Part shown: positions 15,392 to 22,027 of the stretch, in pieces
Layout of the letters: each line of letters begins with the position of its first letter
Position numbering within the stretch: position 1 is the stretch's first letter
From: a virus
DNA length: 28,768 bases
IMG/VR virus record: IMGVR_UViG_3300010430_000365
Span: 1 to 28,768 of that record
Strand: one strand, 5' to 3'
Position numbers and translations under genes: made by a program
The notes under the pieces: generated by a model
Seen by the model: the letters and a program-made list of their open reading frames with translations, nothing else
Database searches by the model: none
What the model was told of the DNA's origin: nothing

Positions 15392-15429
15392 CGCGTCGAC
15401 GATGGATCCTTCAGTAACCCTAGGGGAAA

Positions 15430-15477
15430 GTGGATAGAAACGAAAGAAGGCGGCCTCAACCGAAGTTGGTGCCGCCT
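15430..15477 (-). terminator. Strong intrinsic terminator with UUCG tetraloop
   Basis: Reading the minus strand: outer stem AGGCGGC/GCCGCCT, a 2x2 internal loop, inner stem CAAC/GTTG capped by UUCG with a C-G closing pair, then the T-rich run TTCTTTCGTTTC (15447-15436). The polarity is unambiguous, because the tetraloop and the T-rich tract exist only on the minus strand. No minus-strand protein gene of convincing quality lies just upstream, so it probably terminates the structured RNA at 15435-15981. Confidence 0.8.
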
Positions 15478-15981
15478 GCTTCCTAACTCTTCGTCGACTG
15501 GGCTGCTAGTTCTGTTTGGACGGTGAAGAACATCCAGACCTAGCCGCTGCACGCTTAGTCGGCATTACCCGCTACTACTCGCTGTTATCCCAGCTTCCCC
15601 GCCGCGCCTCTTCCTGGTCGGGCACCTTCCGGATTTGACTCCATGGGCAATCCCGTCCGATCTCAGCCTACCGAAGTGGACTGACCAGAGCACCGACCCG
15701 TTCGCTTGTTGTGGCTTTCACCACAGCTTGCTTGCGCGTCGACTTGACCCTTCTTCTCTGCCTCCCGAAAGAGACAGAACCTTCTGGGCTCTGCACGAAC
15801 AACCGATCCAGGAGTTTCCTGGTGAACCTGAATCCTTCCCGAGCCGAAGCTCGCTCTTGATCCCGATTTGCGCGCCGCTCTTCCTCCGAGTAGCCTGCCG
15901 AAGCTGACTGCTCGATGGCTCCTAACGCCCTCGATCTCACGGTGAAGTTGTCAAACTGCAACACCCAGCCGTCGCTGAGCA
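15435..15981 (-). ncRNA. Putative large structured non-coding RNA (about 545 nt)
   Basis: The gap between two divergent gene blocks is dense in minus-strand hairpins. In transcript order: CUCAGC/GCUGGG (15979-15964); arms CGAGCAGUCAGC and GCAGGCUACUCG with a UUCG loop (15914-15887, two mismatches); CGAGC/GCUCG with UUCG (15853-15840); CCAGGA/UCCUGG (15822-15808); GUCUC/GAGGC around UUUCG (15779-15754); UGUGG/CCACA (15725-15710); CAGUCCAC/GUAGGCUG with UUCG and two bulges (15683-15664), which with GGGAUU/AAUCC is enclosed by a long-range GGUCGG/CCGACC pairing (15698-15693 with 15621-15616); GCUG/CAGC (15594-15581); UAGU..CGG/CCG..ACUA (15577-15556); then the terminator. Four C(UUCG)G loops on one strand only argue for RNA function. 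It sits where GOLLD- or ROOL-like phage RNAs might; class membership is untested. Confidence 0.55.
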
Positions 15982-15987
15982 GGACTC

Positions 15988-16035
15988 TTTAGACCAAAGC
16001 GCCCTGACAGCCTCAAGCCTAATCTCAAAAAAAAA
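15988..16035 (-). promoter_or_regulatory. Putative promoter with T9 upstream element for the structured RNA
   Basis: On the minus strand TTGAGG (16016-16011), a 17-nt spacer ending in TGG, and TCTAAA (15993-15988) make a modest promoter with extended -10 character. A run of nine T (16035-16027) lies about 10 nt upstream of the -35, in the position of an UP element. The predicted start near 15981 immediately precedes the first hairpin of the structured RNA. Confidence 0.4.
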
Positions 16036-16131
16036 CGTAAGTGCCTCCAAGACCACACCTGGCGGGATCAGCACGATGTCAGGTTGCTCACCAACCTGCT
16101 AGGATAGCTGGACTTCTGAGTAGGAAGATCC

Positions 16132-16941
16132 ATGGCAACCGACGGACAGAATGTCCCTGAAGAAGTCCCTCTGGGGGCACCAGCCGGTCAACCCGGCCCT
16201 ACAGGGAAGACCAAAGACGAATGGTGGGGCTACGCTCTGCGCAAGCTGGGCAGCGGAATCATCGACGTCGAACTGACGAACGAGCAGAAGATCGACTGCT
16301 TGGACGACACAGATCGGTGGTTTGCTGAGCGTGTCGGGTTCATTCAGTACTCGCAGCTTCCGATCATTCCGGGCCAGTCGAACTACTTCCTATCGAGCAA
16401 CGTCATCGAGGTTTTCGACCTCTGGCTGCCGAGCTTCCAGCTTCCAACGCTGGATGTCGACTCGTTCTCCTTCACCTACTTCACGAGTCTCTTCGGCGCC
16501 TGGACAAGTCCTCAACAGGCCCCAATGCCCTACTCAGACCTCGTTCAGCGTCTCCAATACCTGGAGACCATTGGTCGAATCTTCTCGACCGACCGCGACT
16601 GGGACTGGCAGCCGGAGCTTCGTCGCCTGGTGATCTCACCTCCTCCGCGCGCAGGCGGGCTCGGAACCATGGTCGCAAGCGCGATCATCAAGGCGGGCTC
16701 TGCCACCATCTACCCCGAACAACTGGATCCCCGAAAGGGCGACTTCTACCGGCGCAAGCTCCTCATTGAGGCTATGCGCACATTGGGAAACATCCGCAGC
16801 ACATACGACGCCTACCCCACAGTGGGTGGTGAACGCTCCATGAATGGTGGTGCGCTGATTCAGCGAGCAGACACCCTGGAAACCAAGCTGGAGCAAGACG
16901 TCATCAACCATGAGCGGTCTACCCCGCTCATCTCTGGTTAG
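16132..16941 (+). CDS. Putative neck / head-completion protein (T4 gp13-like)
   Basis: 269 residues; GGAAG 7 nt before the ATG. After a Pro/Gly-rich 25-residue leader, residues about 28-110 read 'WWGYALRKLGSGIIDVELTN' then 'EQKIDCLDDTDRWFAERVGF' then '..NYFLSSNVIEVFDLWLP'. This pattern (LG..vi.VELT.eQ....ld.a..w) is shared by neck or head-tail adaptor proteins of T4-like and other large myoviruses. The middle is a Trp-rich beta/alpha region and the C-terminal 70 residues are helical. It is the first gene of the plus-strand neck-sheath-tube block, which fits a head-tail joining role. The named function is inferred. Confidence 0.6.
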   Translation: MATDGQNVPEEVPLGAPAGQPGPTGKTKDEWWGYALRKLGSGIIDVELTNEQKIDCLDDTDRWFAERVGFIQYSQLPIIPGQSNYFLSSNVIEVFDLWLPSFQLPTLDVDSFSFTYFTSLFGAWTSPQQAPMPYSDLVQRLQYLETIGRIFSTDRDWDWQPELRRLVISPPPRAGGLGTMVASAIIKAGSATIYPEQLDPRKGDFYRRKLLIEAMRTLGNIRSTYDAYPTVGGERSMNGGALIQRADTLETKLEQDVINHERSTPLISG

Positions 16942-16955
16942 GACAGGCGATAAGC

Positions 16956-17282
16956 ATGGCAACACTCTTTGACCGAATCCTGTACGAAGCGCGACAACGT
17001 CCTAACGTGAAGAGCCGAAACATCGTGAAGATGATGGACCGAGTCCATAGTCAGGCAACCAAGACCTACTTGAAGGGTGGCGGTGATCCTGAGAAGAAAC
17101 ATCGCTTTTATCCTTCGGATGAAGACCAACCGAAGCAGCAAAAAGCTCAGATCAAAATGGCAAAGCTCCTCCGTCCTGCGCGAATCCGTATCGGAGGCTC
17201 AGGAAAAGATCGAGCCCATGAGCGAGATTGGGCGAAGCGGAAGATCGAAGGCAGCCGTGGCGAGCGCTACTGGAAGCGCTAG
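16956..17282 (+). CDS. Small basic hypothetical protein
   Basis: 108 residues, strongly basic (Lys/Arg/His-rich), with a short AGG-type site 7-8 nt upstream of its ATG. It starts 'MATLFDRILYEARQRPNVKS' and ends 'GSRGERYWKR'. No metal-binding or membrane motif is visible. The high charge and its place between a neck protein and a co-chaperonin suggest a DNA- or assembly-related small protein, but this is speculation. I do not recognise a family. Confidence 0.75.
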   Translation: MATLFDRILYEARQRPNVKSRNIVKMMDRVHSQATKTYLKGGGDPEKKHRFYPSDEDQPKQQKAQIKMAKLLRPARIRIGGSGKDRAHERDWAKRKIEGSRGERYWKR

Positions 17283-17338
17283 ACTTCTGTATCACACAAA
17301 ACAACTCTGGTTAGCCTAAAAGGCAAGGTAAGGTCCCC

Positions 17339-17704
17339 ATGGCTCTACGAGCACGACCCCTCTACGACCGCATCATCGTCCGGTGCGACACCGAAGATCC
17401 CATGACCGATGGTGGCATCTTCATCCCCGGCAAGGAGGGAAAGAGAAAGCCCAGCGCCGAGGTCGTCGCTGTCGGCCCTGGTCCGCGCAACAGGAAGGGA
17501 GAGACCATCCCTATGACCCTCAAGGTCGGGGACCGCGTCCTCCTGGGGCGAAACCAAGGTGTTGAGATCACACTCGAAGGCGAGTCCTACCAGATCATGC
17601 GCGAAGGCGACATCGCAGGCATTCTGGACGCCGAGGCAACCGTCGAAGGTGTGGGTCCTGGCAGCAAGCGCCACAACGCTCACGCCCACTACCTGGACGG
17701 TTGA
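17339..17704 (+). CDS. GroES-type co-chaperonin
   Basis: 121 residues. The fold signature is complete: 'ARPLYDRIIVRCDTED' (first strand), the mobile loop ending 'GGIFIPGKEG' (the I-x-I hydrophobic tripeptide contacts GroEL), 'SAEVVAVGPGPRN', 'KVGDRVLLGRNQGVEITLEG', 'YQIMREGDIAGIL'. GroES caps the GroEL chamber; phage versions such as T4 gp31 replace host GroES so that large capsid proteins fold. About 20-25 extra C-terminal residues (ATVEGVGPGSKRHNAHAHYL) extend past the usual end. No GroEL gene is in the window, so it must work with the host chaperonin or one encoded elsewhere. It is embedded in the neck/tail block and probably transcribed late with it. Confidence 0.93.
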   Translation: MALRARPLYDRIIVRCDTEDPMTDGGIFIPGKEGKRKPSAEVVAVGPGPRNRKGETIPMTLKVGDRVLLGRNQGVEITLEGESYQIMREGDIAGILDAEATVEGVGPGSKRHNAHAHYLDG

Positions 17705-17709
17705 GCTAG

Positions 17710-18321
17710 ATGGGGCTCAGTCAAAAGCCGAACAAGTTCGGCCTCGATCCGTTCCTGATGTGCGACACCGCTAAGGCCGATTACTACTACGGCAGAACGG
17801 ATGTCGAGCCCGACACTGAAGAAGGAGAGAAACGGGCCCTGATGTCAGCAGCCAGGGGAGAGCGTCCTGTCCTCGACAAGACCCTCCCTTGGATGTTGCT
17901 GGCGCGAGGGATGTTCAAGTTCCTCTACAGGGACGCGATTGCGAAGGACAACAAGAACCAGGGGCGCAAGAAGCGCATCCCTGGTTCTGACCTCCCTCAC
18001 AAGATCACAATCACTCCGCAAGAGTGGGCCAAAGCATTCAATATGCTCACGTTCTCTTACGTCAAGCACAACTTCTTCAAGCGTCCGAGCGGTCCCGTGT
18101 CAAAAGACCCTGATGCGCACGGAGGACGCAAGCTCGCACTTGTCCTGGAACAGGACCCCGGCAAGGGACTAGCTAAGAGCGGGGACTATGTAGAGCCAGA
18201 CCAAAAGGATGAGACGGTGAAGATCTTGAGGCGCATGGAAACGCATCGCCTCGATCTAGCTGAACGTCAAGACGTTAAGGAGCATCTAGCCTCACTTCAT
18301 GATCCAGAGGCTAGAAGCTAA
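17710..18321 (+). CDS. Hypothetical protein in neck block
   Basis: 203 residues, starting 5 nt after the co-chaperonin stop with GAG as a weak SD. It is hydrophilic and mostly helical with a conserved-looking core: 'DKTLPWMLLARGMFKFLYRD', a Lys-rich loop, 'KITITPQEWAKAFNMLTFSYVKHNFFKR', and a charged C-terminal helix. There is no signal peptide, metal site or catalytic motif that I can name. Position between the co-chaperonin and the neck-like gene at 18331 suggests a role in head or neck assembly. Family not recognised. Confidence 0.78.
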   Translation: MGLSQKPNKFGLDPFLMCDTAKADYYYGRTDVEPDTEEGEKRALMSAARGERPVLDKTLPWMLLARGMFKFLYRDAIAKDNKNQGRKKRIPGSDLPHKITITPQEWAKAFNMLTFSYVKHNFFKRPSGPVSKDPDAHGGRKLALVLEQDPGKGLAKSGDYVEPDQKDETVKILRRMETHRLDLAERQDVKEHLASLHDPEARS

Positions 18322-18330
18322 ACTCAAGGT

Positions 18331-19155
18331 ATGCCCGAGGAAGAAACCAACTACGACCCCTTCGACAAGGACCGTGGAAACGGTGACATCCCGGACTCTG
18401 ATGGAATCCCAGAAGAAGATCTAGGCGTTCGAAGCGTCTCCGATACCCCACAGGGTCAACCGTCGCCTCAGCAGCCGTCTGACAGCTTCAGAGACACACT
18501 CTTTGGCCCGAGGGATAAAGGCTATCTAGACTTCCTCTCGCGGCGCATGACGAAGCTGCGAGGCTCCAACGTCGTCTACTACGTCCTCCTTTCTCAGACC
18601 GAGAAGACGGACGATGTCATTCCTGTCTCGAAGAACCGAATGGCCGGGCCTCTGGACAACATTCGACACGCGGGGGGCACCACGTCGCCTGCGTTGAGGA
18701 ATGAAGCGGGAATCTCCGCTATGTATGGCGAGCCGGTCGTTGTGGGAGAGCGACTGTCCTCCGTCGAACGAGAGTTCACACCCACATGGTGCTTCGACGA
18801 TCCAATCGAAGTCCGTGGGATCCTCTTCGACCCAGAGCGCAGTGAGATCCCCGACCAGCGCGGCGCGATCTACACACAGCGCATCCGCCTGTCACTCGCA
18901 CGCGTGCTATGTGAGACCGAATGGTGCATCCGCCCCCGGATTGGGGACATGATACGGATCGCGACCATTACGAACCCGCCCAGAGAACAGGACGACTACT
19001 ACGACGTAGAAGAAGTCGTCTACAACGACACACGATTTGGGTCGACCGGGTTCTTCACCGCGTTTACCCTGCAACTTGCTCGTTCCTCGCGGCACGCGCC
19101 AGATCGAAAGCTACCCGAAAAGGATCTCCGAGATCCTCCGAACCCGCCCGTTTGA
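18331..19155 (+). CDS. Putative neck protein (T4 gp14-like position and pattern)
   Basis: 274 residues. Its ATG has only AAGG directly before it, so the ribosome site is weak; the next in-frame ATG is near residue 73. The first 60 residues are acidic and Pro/Gln-rich. The core has 'LDFLSRRMTKLRGSNVVYYVLLSQ', '..EFTPTWCFDDPIEVRGILFDP', 'RIRLSLARVLCETEWCIRPRIGDMIRI', '..DDYYDVEEVVYNDTRFGSTGFFTAFTLQLARSSRHAPDRKL'. The order (l.G..v.YY; a F..pie; a rP..GD.I; a y.veev) resembles gp14-type neck proteins. The assignment rests on pattern and gene order, so it is tentative. Confidence 0.55.
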   Translation: MPEEETNYDPFDKDRGNGDIPDSDGIPEEDLGVRSVSDTPQGQPSPQQPSDSFRDTLFGPRDKGYLDFLSRRMTKLRGSNVVYYVLLSQTEKTDDVIPVSKNRMAGPLDNIRHAGGTTSPALRNEAGISAMYGEPVVVGERLSSVEREFTPTWCFDDPIEVRGILFDPERSEIPDQRGAIYTQRIRLSLARVLCETEWCIRPRIGDMIRIATITNPPREQDDYYDVEEVVYNDTRFGSTGFFTAFTLQLARSSRHAPDRKLPEKDLRDPPNPPV

Positions 19156-19162
19156 GGACGAC

Positions 19163-19639
19163 ATGACATTGAACGACATCAAGCTCAAGCGACTCACTGA
19201 AGCGGCCGAGAAGCGTGAGAAGAAGAAACGGCCTAAGAAGAAGCTCCACAGGCTTTCGAGCGGCTCTCAGGCTTACGTTGACCCAGACGCGGTCAACGAG
19301 GGAAAGGACTACAAGGATCCGAAGTTCGTAAGGGACTGCGTGTCGGCTATCACCCAAGATCCGGTCAAGTTGGCGAAGGTGCAGGAGAGACCAGGTGGCT
19401 CACCTTTCCCGATCTGCAAGAAGACCTACAGCCGAAACAAGGCAGCCCTCGCAGCCAAGCACAGCCAAGGTCGTCATCACTCGAACAAAGACTACGAGGA
19501 GTCTCTGAAGAAGCTTCGTGAAGCTGTCGAGGCGCGAGCCGCTCAGAACATCGATCCACGCTCAGTCTGCTTTGGTCCTCGTCTCGAAGAGGACAAGATC
19601 TTGGACCCCCGGACGATCCGGTTCGCCCCTGGAGAGTGA
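19163..19639 (+). CDS. Basic hypothetical protein with PICKKTYSRNKAALA motif
   Basis: 158 residues if started at the ATG at 19163, which has GAGG at good spacing 7 nt after the upstream stop. A longer in-frame version from 19037 would overlap the previous gene and is less likely. The first 40 residues are extremely Lys/Arg-rich (KREKKKRPKKKLHRL). The middle 'FPICKKTYSRNKAALAAKHSQGRHH' followed by a charged helix resembles a short motif, 'yPi.....arAAla.a.q', seen next to phage head and protease modules. The role is unknown. A nucleic-acid- or scaffold-binding protein would fit the composition. Confidence 0.7.
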   Translation: MTLNDIKLKRLTEAAEKREKKKRPKKKLHRLSSGSQAYVDPDAVNEGKDYKDPKFVRDCVSAITQDPVKLAKVQERPGGSPFPICKKTYSRNKAALAAKHSQGRHHSNKDYEESLKKLREAVEARAAQNIDPRSVCFGPRLEEDKILDPRTIRFAPGE

Positions 19640-19642
19640 TAC

Positions 19643-19981
19643 GTGGACCAGGTAGCAATCAACTGGGCGCTAAAGAATGGTGCCCCGATCACCTGCGCTA
19701 CGTGTCGTCACTTTCACGACGGAAACATGCACTGCGGTAAGACCGAGTGTGGCGGACCCGGCGTCGGACGCGACTTCCCGACCTACGATGGTCCAATCCC
19801 TCGTGAAAGCTTCATCGAGCGCTGCTTGGTCTGCGGCGGCCCTAACGTCGAGTTTCACATCGTGCTGGAGGGAGGCAAAACTCGATTCGCCCTCTGCAAG
19901 AAGCATAGGAAGGTCTTCGCTCACGTCGGTGCTGCGGAAGGAAAGCTCAAACACCCCGTCAAACTGATCGCCGTTCCATGA
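19643..19981 (+). CDS. Small Cys/His-rich, probably zinc-binding protein
   Basis: 112 residues from a GTG with GGAG 8 nt upstream. It has two Cys/His clusters: 'CATCRHFHDGNMHCGKTECGG' (residues about 18-38) and 'CLVCGGPNVEFHIVLEGGKT' followed by 'ALCKKHRK' (about 61-95). Each could bind one zinc ion in a ribbon- or treble-clef-like manner. It differs from the two CCHC-knuckle proteins in this phage. The last four bases overlap the next start (ATGA). Function is not recognisable; adaptor or nucleic acid binding is possible. Confidence 0.75.
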   Translation: MDQVAINWALKNGAPITCATCRHFHDGNMHCGKTECGGPGVGRDFPTYDGPIPRESFIERCLVCGGPNVEFHIVLEGGKTRFALCKKHRKVFAHVGAAEGKLKHPVKLIAVP

Positions 19982-20733
19982 CGATCAGTCTCAACGGTAA
20001 GTGGAACTCCGACGCGCAGAACCTCAAGAAGGATCTCAAGAAGCGCCTAGAGAACGTTGGACGAGAACTTGGACGACAGGTCTCAACCAAGGCTACCCGG
20101 ATCGTCCGTAAGCGACTCAGAGGTAGTGGTTGGATCAAGATATACCGAGACGCGATCTTCTATCGAGAGACGCCTGACGGCACTGAATGGGCCATTGCTG
20201 GGCTTTCTCAAGAAGAAGGTCTGTCGAAGTTCCCATCGAAAACAAGCCTCGCCTCATTTACACCGTCAGGCGACGGTCGTTGGCCGGCGGAATACAACCC
20301 TTGGCCCATCGACATGATCCCGTCCGCCTACTATCGCGGATCGTCCATCATCGTTCGGAACGCCTCTGAAAGCGCTGTCGAAACGTATCGAGGCCACCGC
20401 TCCAGAAACCTTCCGACGCTTCTAGATGTCCTCAAAGATCAAGGGATCATGGTCAATGACGATGGGTTTCCGGTCGCCGACAACGGCGTCTTCGCAGACA
20501 TCGCATACCTTGCCCGTCGCCTTGAGCTTGGTTACCCAGGATTCCCTCGCATTCCGCACTGGGGACCTGCTGCTGCCGCTACCGGCTCCTCGATTGATGG
20601 GTGGTTATCAGAGCCAAGGCTCCTACGCCTGGTAGAGGACGCCATTAAGGGTGCGGAACCCAAGCAGGTTCCTCAGATGACCAAGGCAGAATCCTCCGAT
20701 CTTGCTAGACTGAGGGAGGCAACTTGGCCTTAG
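19978..20733 (+). CDS. Putative tail/neck completion protein
   Basis: 251 residues, translationally coupled by ATGA to the zinc protein. The N-terminal helix 'LKKDLKKRLENVGRELGRQVSTKATRIVRKRL' followed by a short beta region is reminiscent of HK97 gp10-like tail completion proteins, but the body is much longer. It contains aromatic-rich stretches (GDGRWPAEYNPWPIDMIPSA) and 'LARRLELGYPGFPRIPHWGP'. Its position before the gp15-like gene is where neck and tail-terminator functions are expected. The assignment is weak. Confidence 0.5.
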   Translation: MTISLNGKWNSDAQNLKKDLKKRLENVGRELGRQVSTKATRIVRKRLRGSGWIKIYRDAIFYRETPDGTEWAIAGLSQEEGLSKFPSKTSLASFTPSGDGRWPAEYNPWPIDMIPSAYYRGSSIIVRNASESAVETYRGHRSRNLPTLLDVLKDQGIMVNDDGFPVADNGVFADIAYLARRLELGYPGFPRIPHWGPAAAATGSSIDGWLSEPRLLRLVEDAIKGAEPKQVPQMTKAESSDLARLREATWP

Positions 20734-20737
20734 TTTC

Positions 20738-20775
20738 TTGAGACCATTGGAGTTGCCGCATAGAATGCGGGAACG
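20738..20775 (+). promoter_or_regulatory. Sigma-70-like promoter immediately before a start codon, with hairpin
   Basis: TTGAGA (20738-20743), a 17-nt spacer and TAGAAT (20761-20766) each match the sigma-70 consensus at 5 of 6 positions. The ATG of the next gene is at 20776, so transcription would begin about 0-3 nt before it, giving a leaderless or near-leaderless mRNA. The -10 overlaps a perfect 6-bp hairpin, CCGCAT-AGA-ATGCGG (20756-20770). No good SD precedes this ATG. Confidence 0.55.
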
Positions 20776-21600
20776 ATGTCGAACCAGTTCACCCAATTCG
20801 GAATGCGCAACGGTCACGTCGATCTCATCGACTTTGACCTCGCCGTACTTCGTCAAACGGGTGCGGTATACGACGGCGAACAAAACGAGTGGTACCTGCC
20901 GATCAATTTCCACATCGAAGATAAGGCAAAAGGGCCGGTTGCGCTGGAACGCGCACTCGTGGTCTACAAGCGTCCAGAGCCAACTCAGGTCGAACACAAG
21001 GTTCCACAGATCGCGCTGATCTTGGACGACATCGACTTTGACGCGACACGCCTCTACTCGCCTACAACGCAGTATCGAGTCCCCGCAGCAGGTGCGACTC
21101 CCGTTTGCGTCCCTTGTGGGCCTTACGGTGAAAGCACCATCGGCTACGACTGCTACGAGACAAAAGACAAAGAACAGCCTTACAACCTGACCTACACCAT
21201 TGAGGTCTGGAGCCGGTACAAGGTCCCAGCCATGGTCTTGCTCCAGACGATGATGAAGCGCTTCCCGCCCAGGGGAACACTCACTGTCTCGGCTACAGAG
21301 GAAGCTGGAAGAAACGTAGAGTGTGATCGCACCTACCTTTTCCTTCAGGAAGGTGTCGCTGACCTAACCGAGTTGAACTCGATGGTTGAGCGAATTCCCG
21401 GTTACTCGCTTACAATCCGGGTTGAGGCAGAGTTGACTCTGGACATGGAGCCGTATACCGTCAGTGCGTTCACCGGGGCTACCTCGGAGCAACCTATCCC
21501 AGGAACCCCAAGTTTTCCTGACGGTTGCCCCGGACTTCCCCCCGGCGGATTGTATGGTGATGGTCGGGCCACTGTCCGAACGACACTTCTGGAGGACTAG
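20776..21600 (+). CDS. Putative tail sheath stabiliser / tail terminator (gp15-like)
   Basis: 274 residues starting at an ATG that sits at the end of a promoter-like sequence. The key block is 'QPYNLTYTIEVWSRYKVPAM' then 'VLLQTMMKRFPPRGTLTVSA'. This Pyn...i.i.sr....m..l.q.m..FpP pattern is typical of gp15-type tail terminator/sheath-stabilising proteins of myoviruses. Before it lies a beta-rich region with several Cys and a proline-rich loop; after it come paired strands and a flexible Pro/Gly tail. Gene order (two genes before the sheath) supports the call. The C-terminus may be disordered. Confidence 0.58.
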   Translation: MSNQFTQFGMRNGHVDLIDFDLAVLRQTGAVYDGEQNEWYLPINFHIEDKAKGPVALERALVVYKRPEPTQVEHKVPQIALILDDIDFDATRLYSPTTQYRVPAAGATPVCVPCGPYGESTIGYDCYETKDKEQPYNLTYTIEVWSRYKVPAMVLLQTMMKRFPPRGTLTVSATEEAGRNVECDRTYLFLQEGVADLTELNSMVERIPGYSLTIRVEAELTLDMEPYTVSAFTGATSEQPIPGTPSFPDGCPGLPPGGLYGDGRATVRTTLLED

Positions 21601-21602
21601 AC

Positions 21603-22007
21603 ATGGCAAAGCAGGTCGGATTTGAAGTCATTGCGCAGCGAGCCGTCTGCGTTGACTTCCGAGATGGGCGCGCAGTCAGCTTTCGCCCAGGCCAAAGGTT
21701 CAAAGCCTCCAAGACGAACACCTCCGTCATGCGACTGGTTCGTACGCGGTCTCTCCGCGTCCTTGGACCATACGAGCCAATCCCGGCGCTCCCAGTGAAA
21801 CTGGGTGCTCCACGACGCGTTCAGAACGTTCTGAAGGCGCGAGCACAGGTTGAGCAAGCCAAGAAGGCTGCACAAGCCCGTTTGGCGGCCAGTCGTCAGG
21901 CTCCGCCCAAGATCGAAGAGGCGAAGCCGATGCCTGCTCCTAAGAAGAAGAAAAAGCCCAAGTCAAAGGCTCCGACAATGTCGTCGCAGCCCGAAGCAGA
22001 CAAGTAA
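21603..22007 (+). CDS. Conserved-looking small protein preceding the sheath
   Basis: 134 residues; GGAGG inside the end of the upstream gene is its SD. Residues 1-80 form a compact domain with 'VDFRDGRAVSFRPGQRFKAS' and 'KTNTSVMRLVRTRSLRVLGPYEPIPALPVKLGAPRRVQNVLKAR' as its core. The remainder is a charged helix and a disordered Lys/Pro/Ala tail (KKKKKPKSK). I have the impression that the first domain recurs next to sheath genes in other phages, but cannot verify it. It could be a small connector or assembly factor for the sheath. Confidence 0.75.
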   Translation: MAKQVGFEVIAQRAVCVDFRDGRAVSFRPGQRFKASKTNTSVMRLVRTRSLRVLGPYEPIPALPVKLGAPRRVQNVLKARAQVEQAKKAAQARLAASRQAPPKIEEAKPMPAPKKKKKPKSKAPTMSSQPEADK

Positions 22008-22027
22008 GGACCGAGGGGGTATAGATC

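Noticed and set aside
15781-15840. A possible tRNA T-arm (GGTTCACC context) on the minus strand
   Set aside because: No matching acceptor, D or anticodon arms could be found around it; the local stem is a simple CCAGGA/TCCTGG hairpin.
15635-15907. A 90-codon plus-strand reading frame in the same gap
   Set aside because: No ribosome site, Ser/Pro/Leu-rich composition typical of an antisense shadow, and the opposite strand carries the oriented structural signals.
15668-15964. A 98-codon minus-strand reading frame with a GTG start in the long gap
   Set aside because: No ribosome site precedes the GTG, composition is unlike neighbouring genes, it resembles no family I know, and the same bases are explained by strong RNA hairpins. 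Kept as an alternative to the non-coding RNA.
16027-16066. T9 tract on the minus strand as an intrinsic terminator
   Set aside because: The nearest stem is imperfect and ends about 8 nt before the T-run, and no minus-strand gene lies upstream. Better explained as an upstream promoter element.
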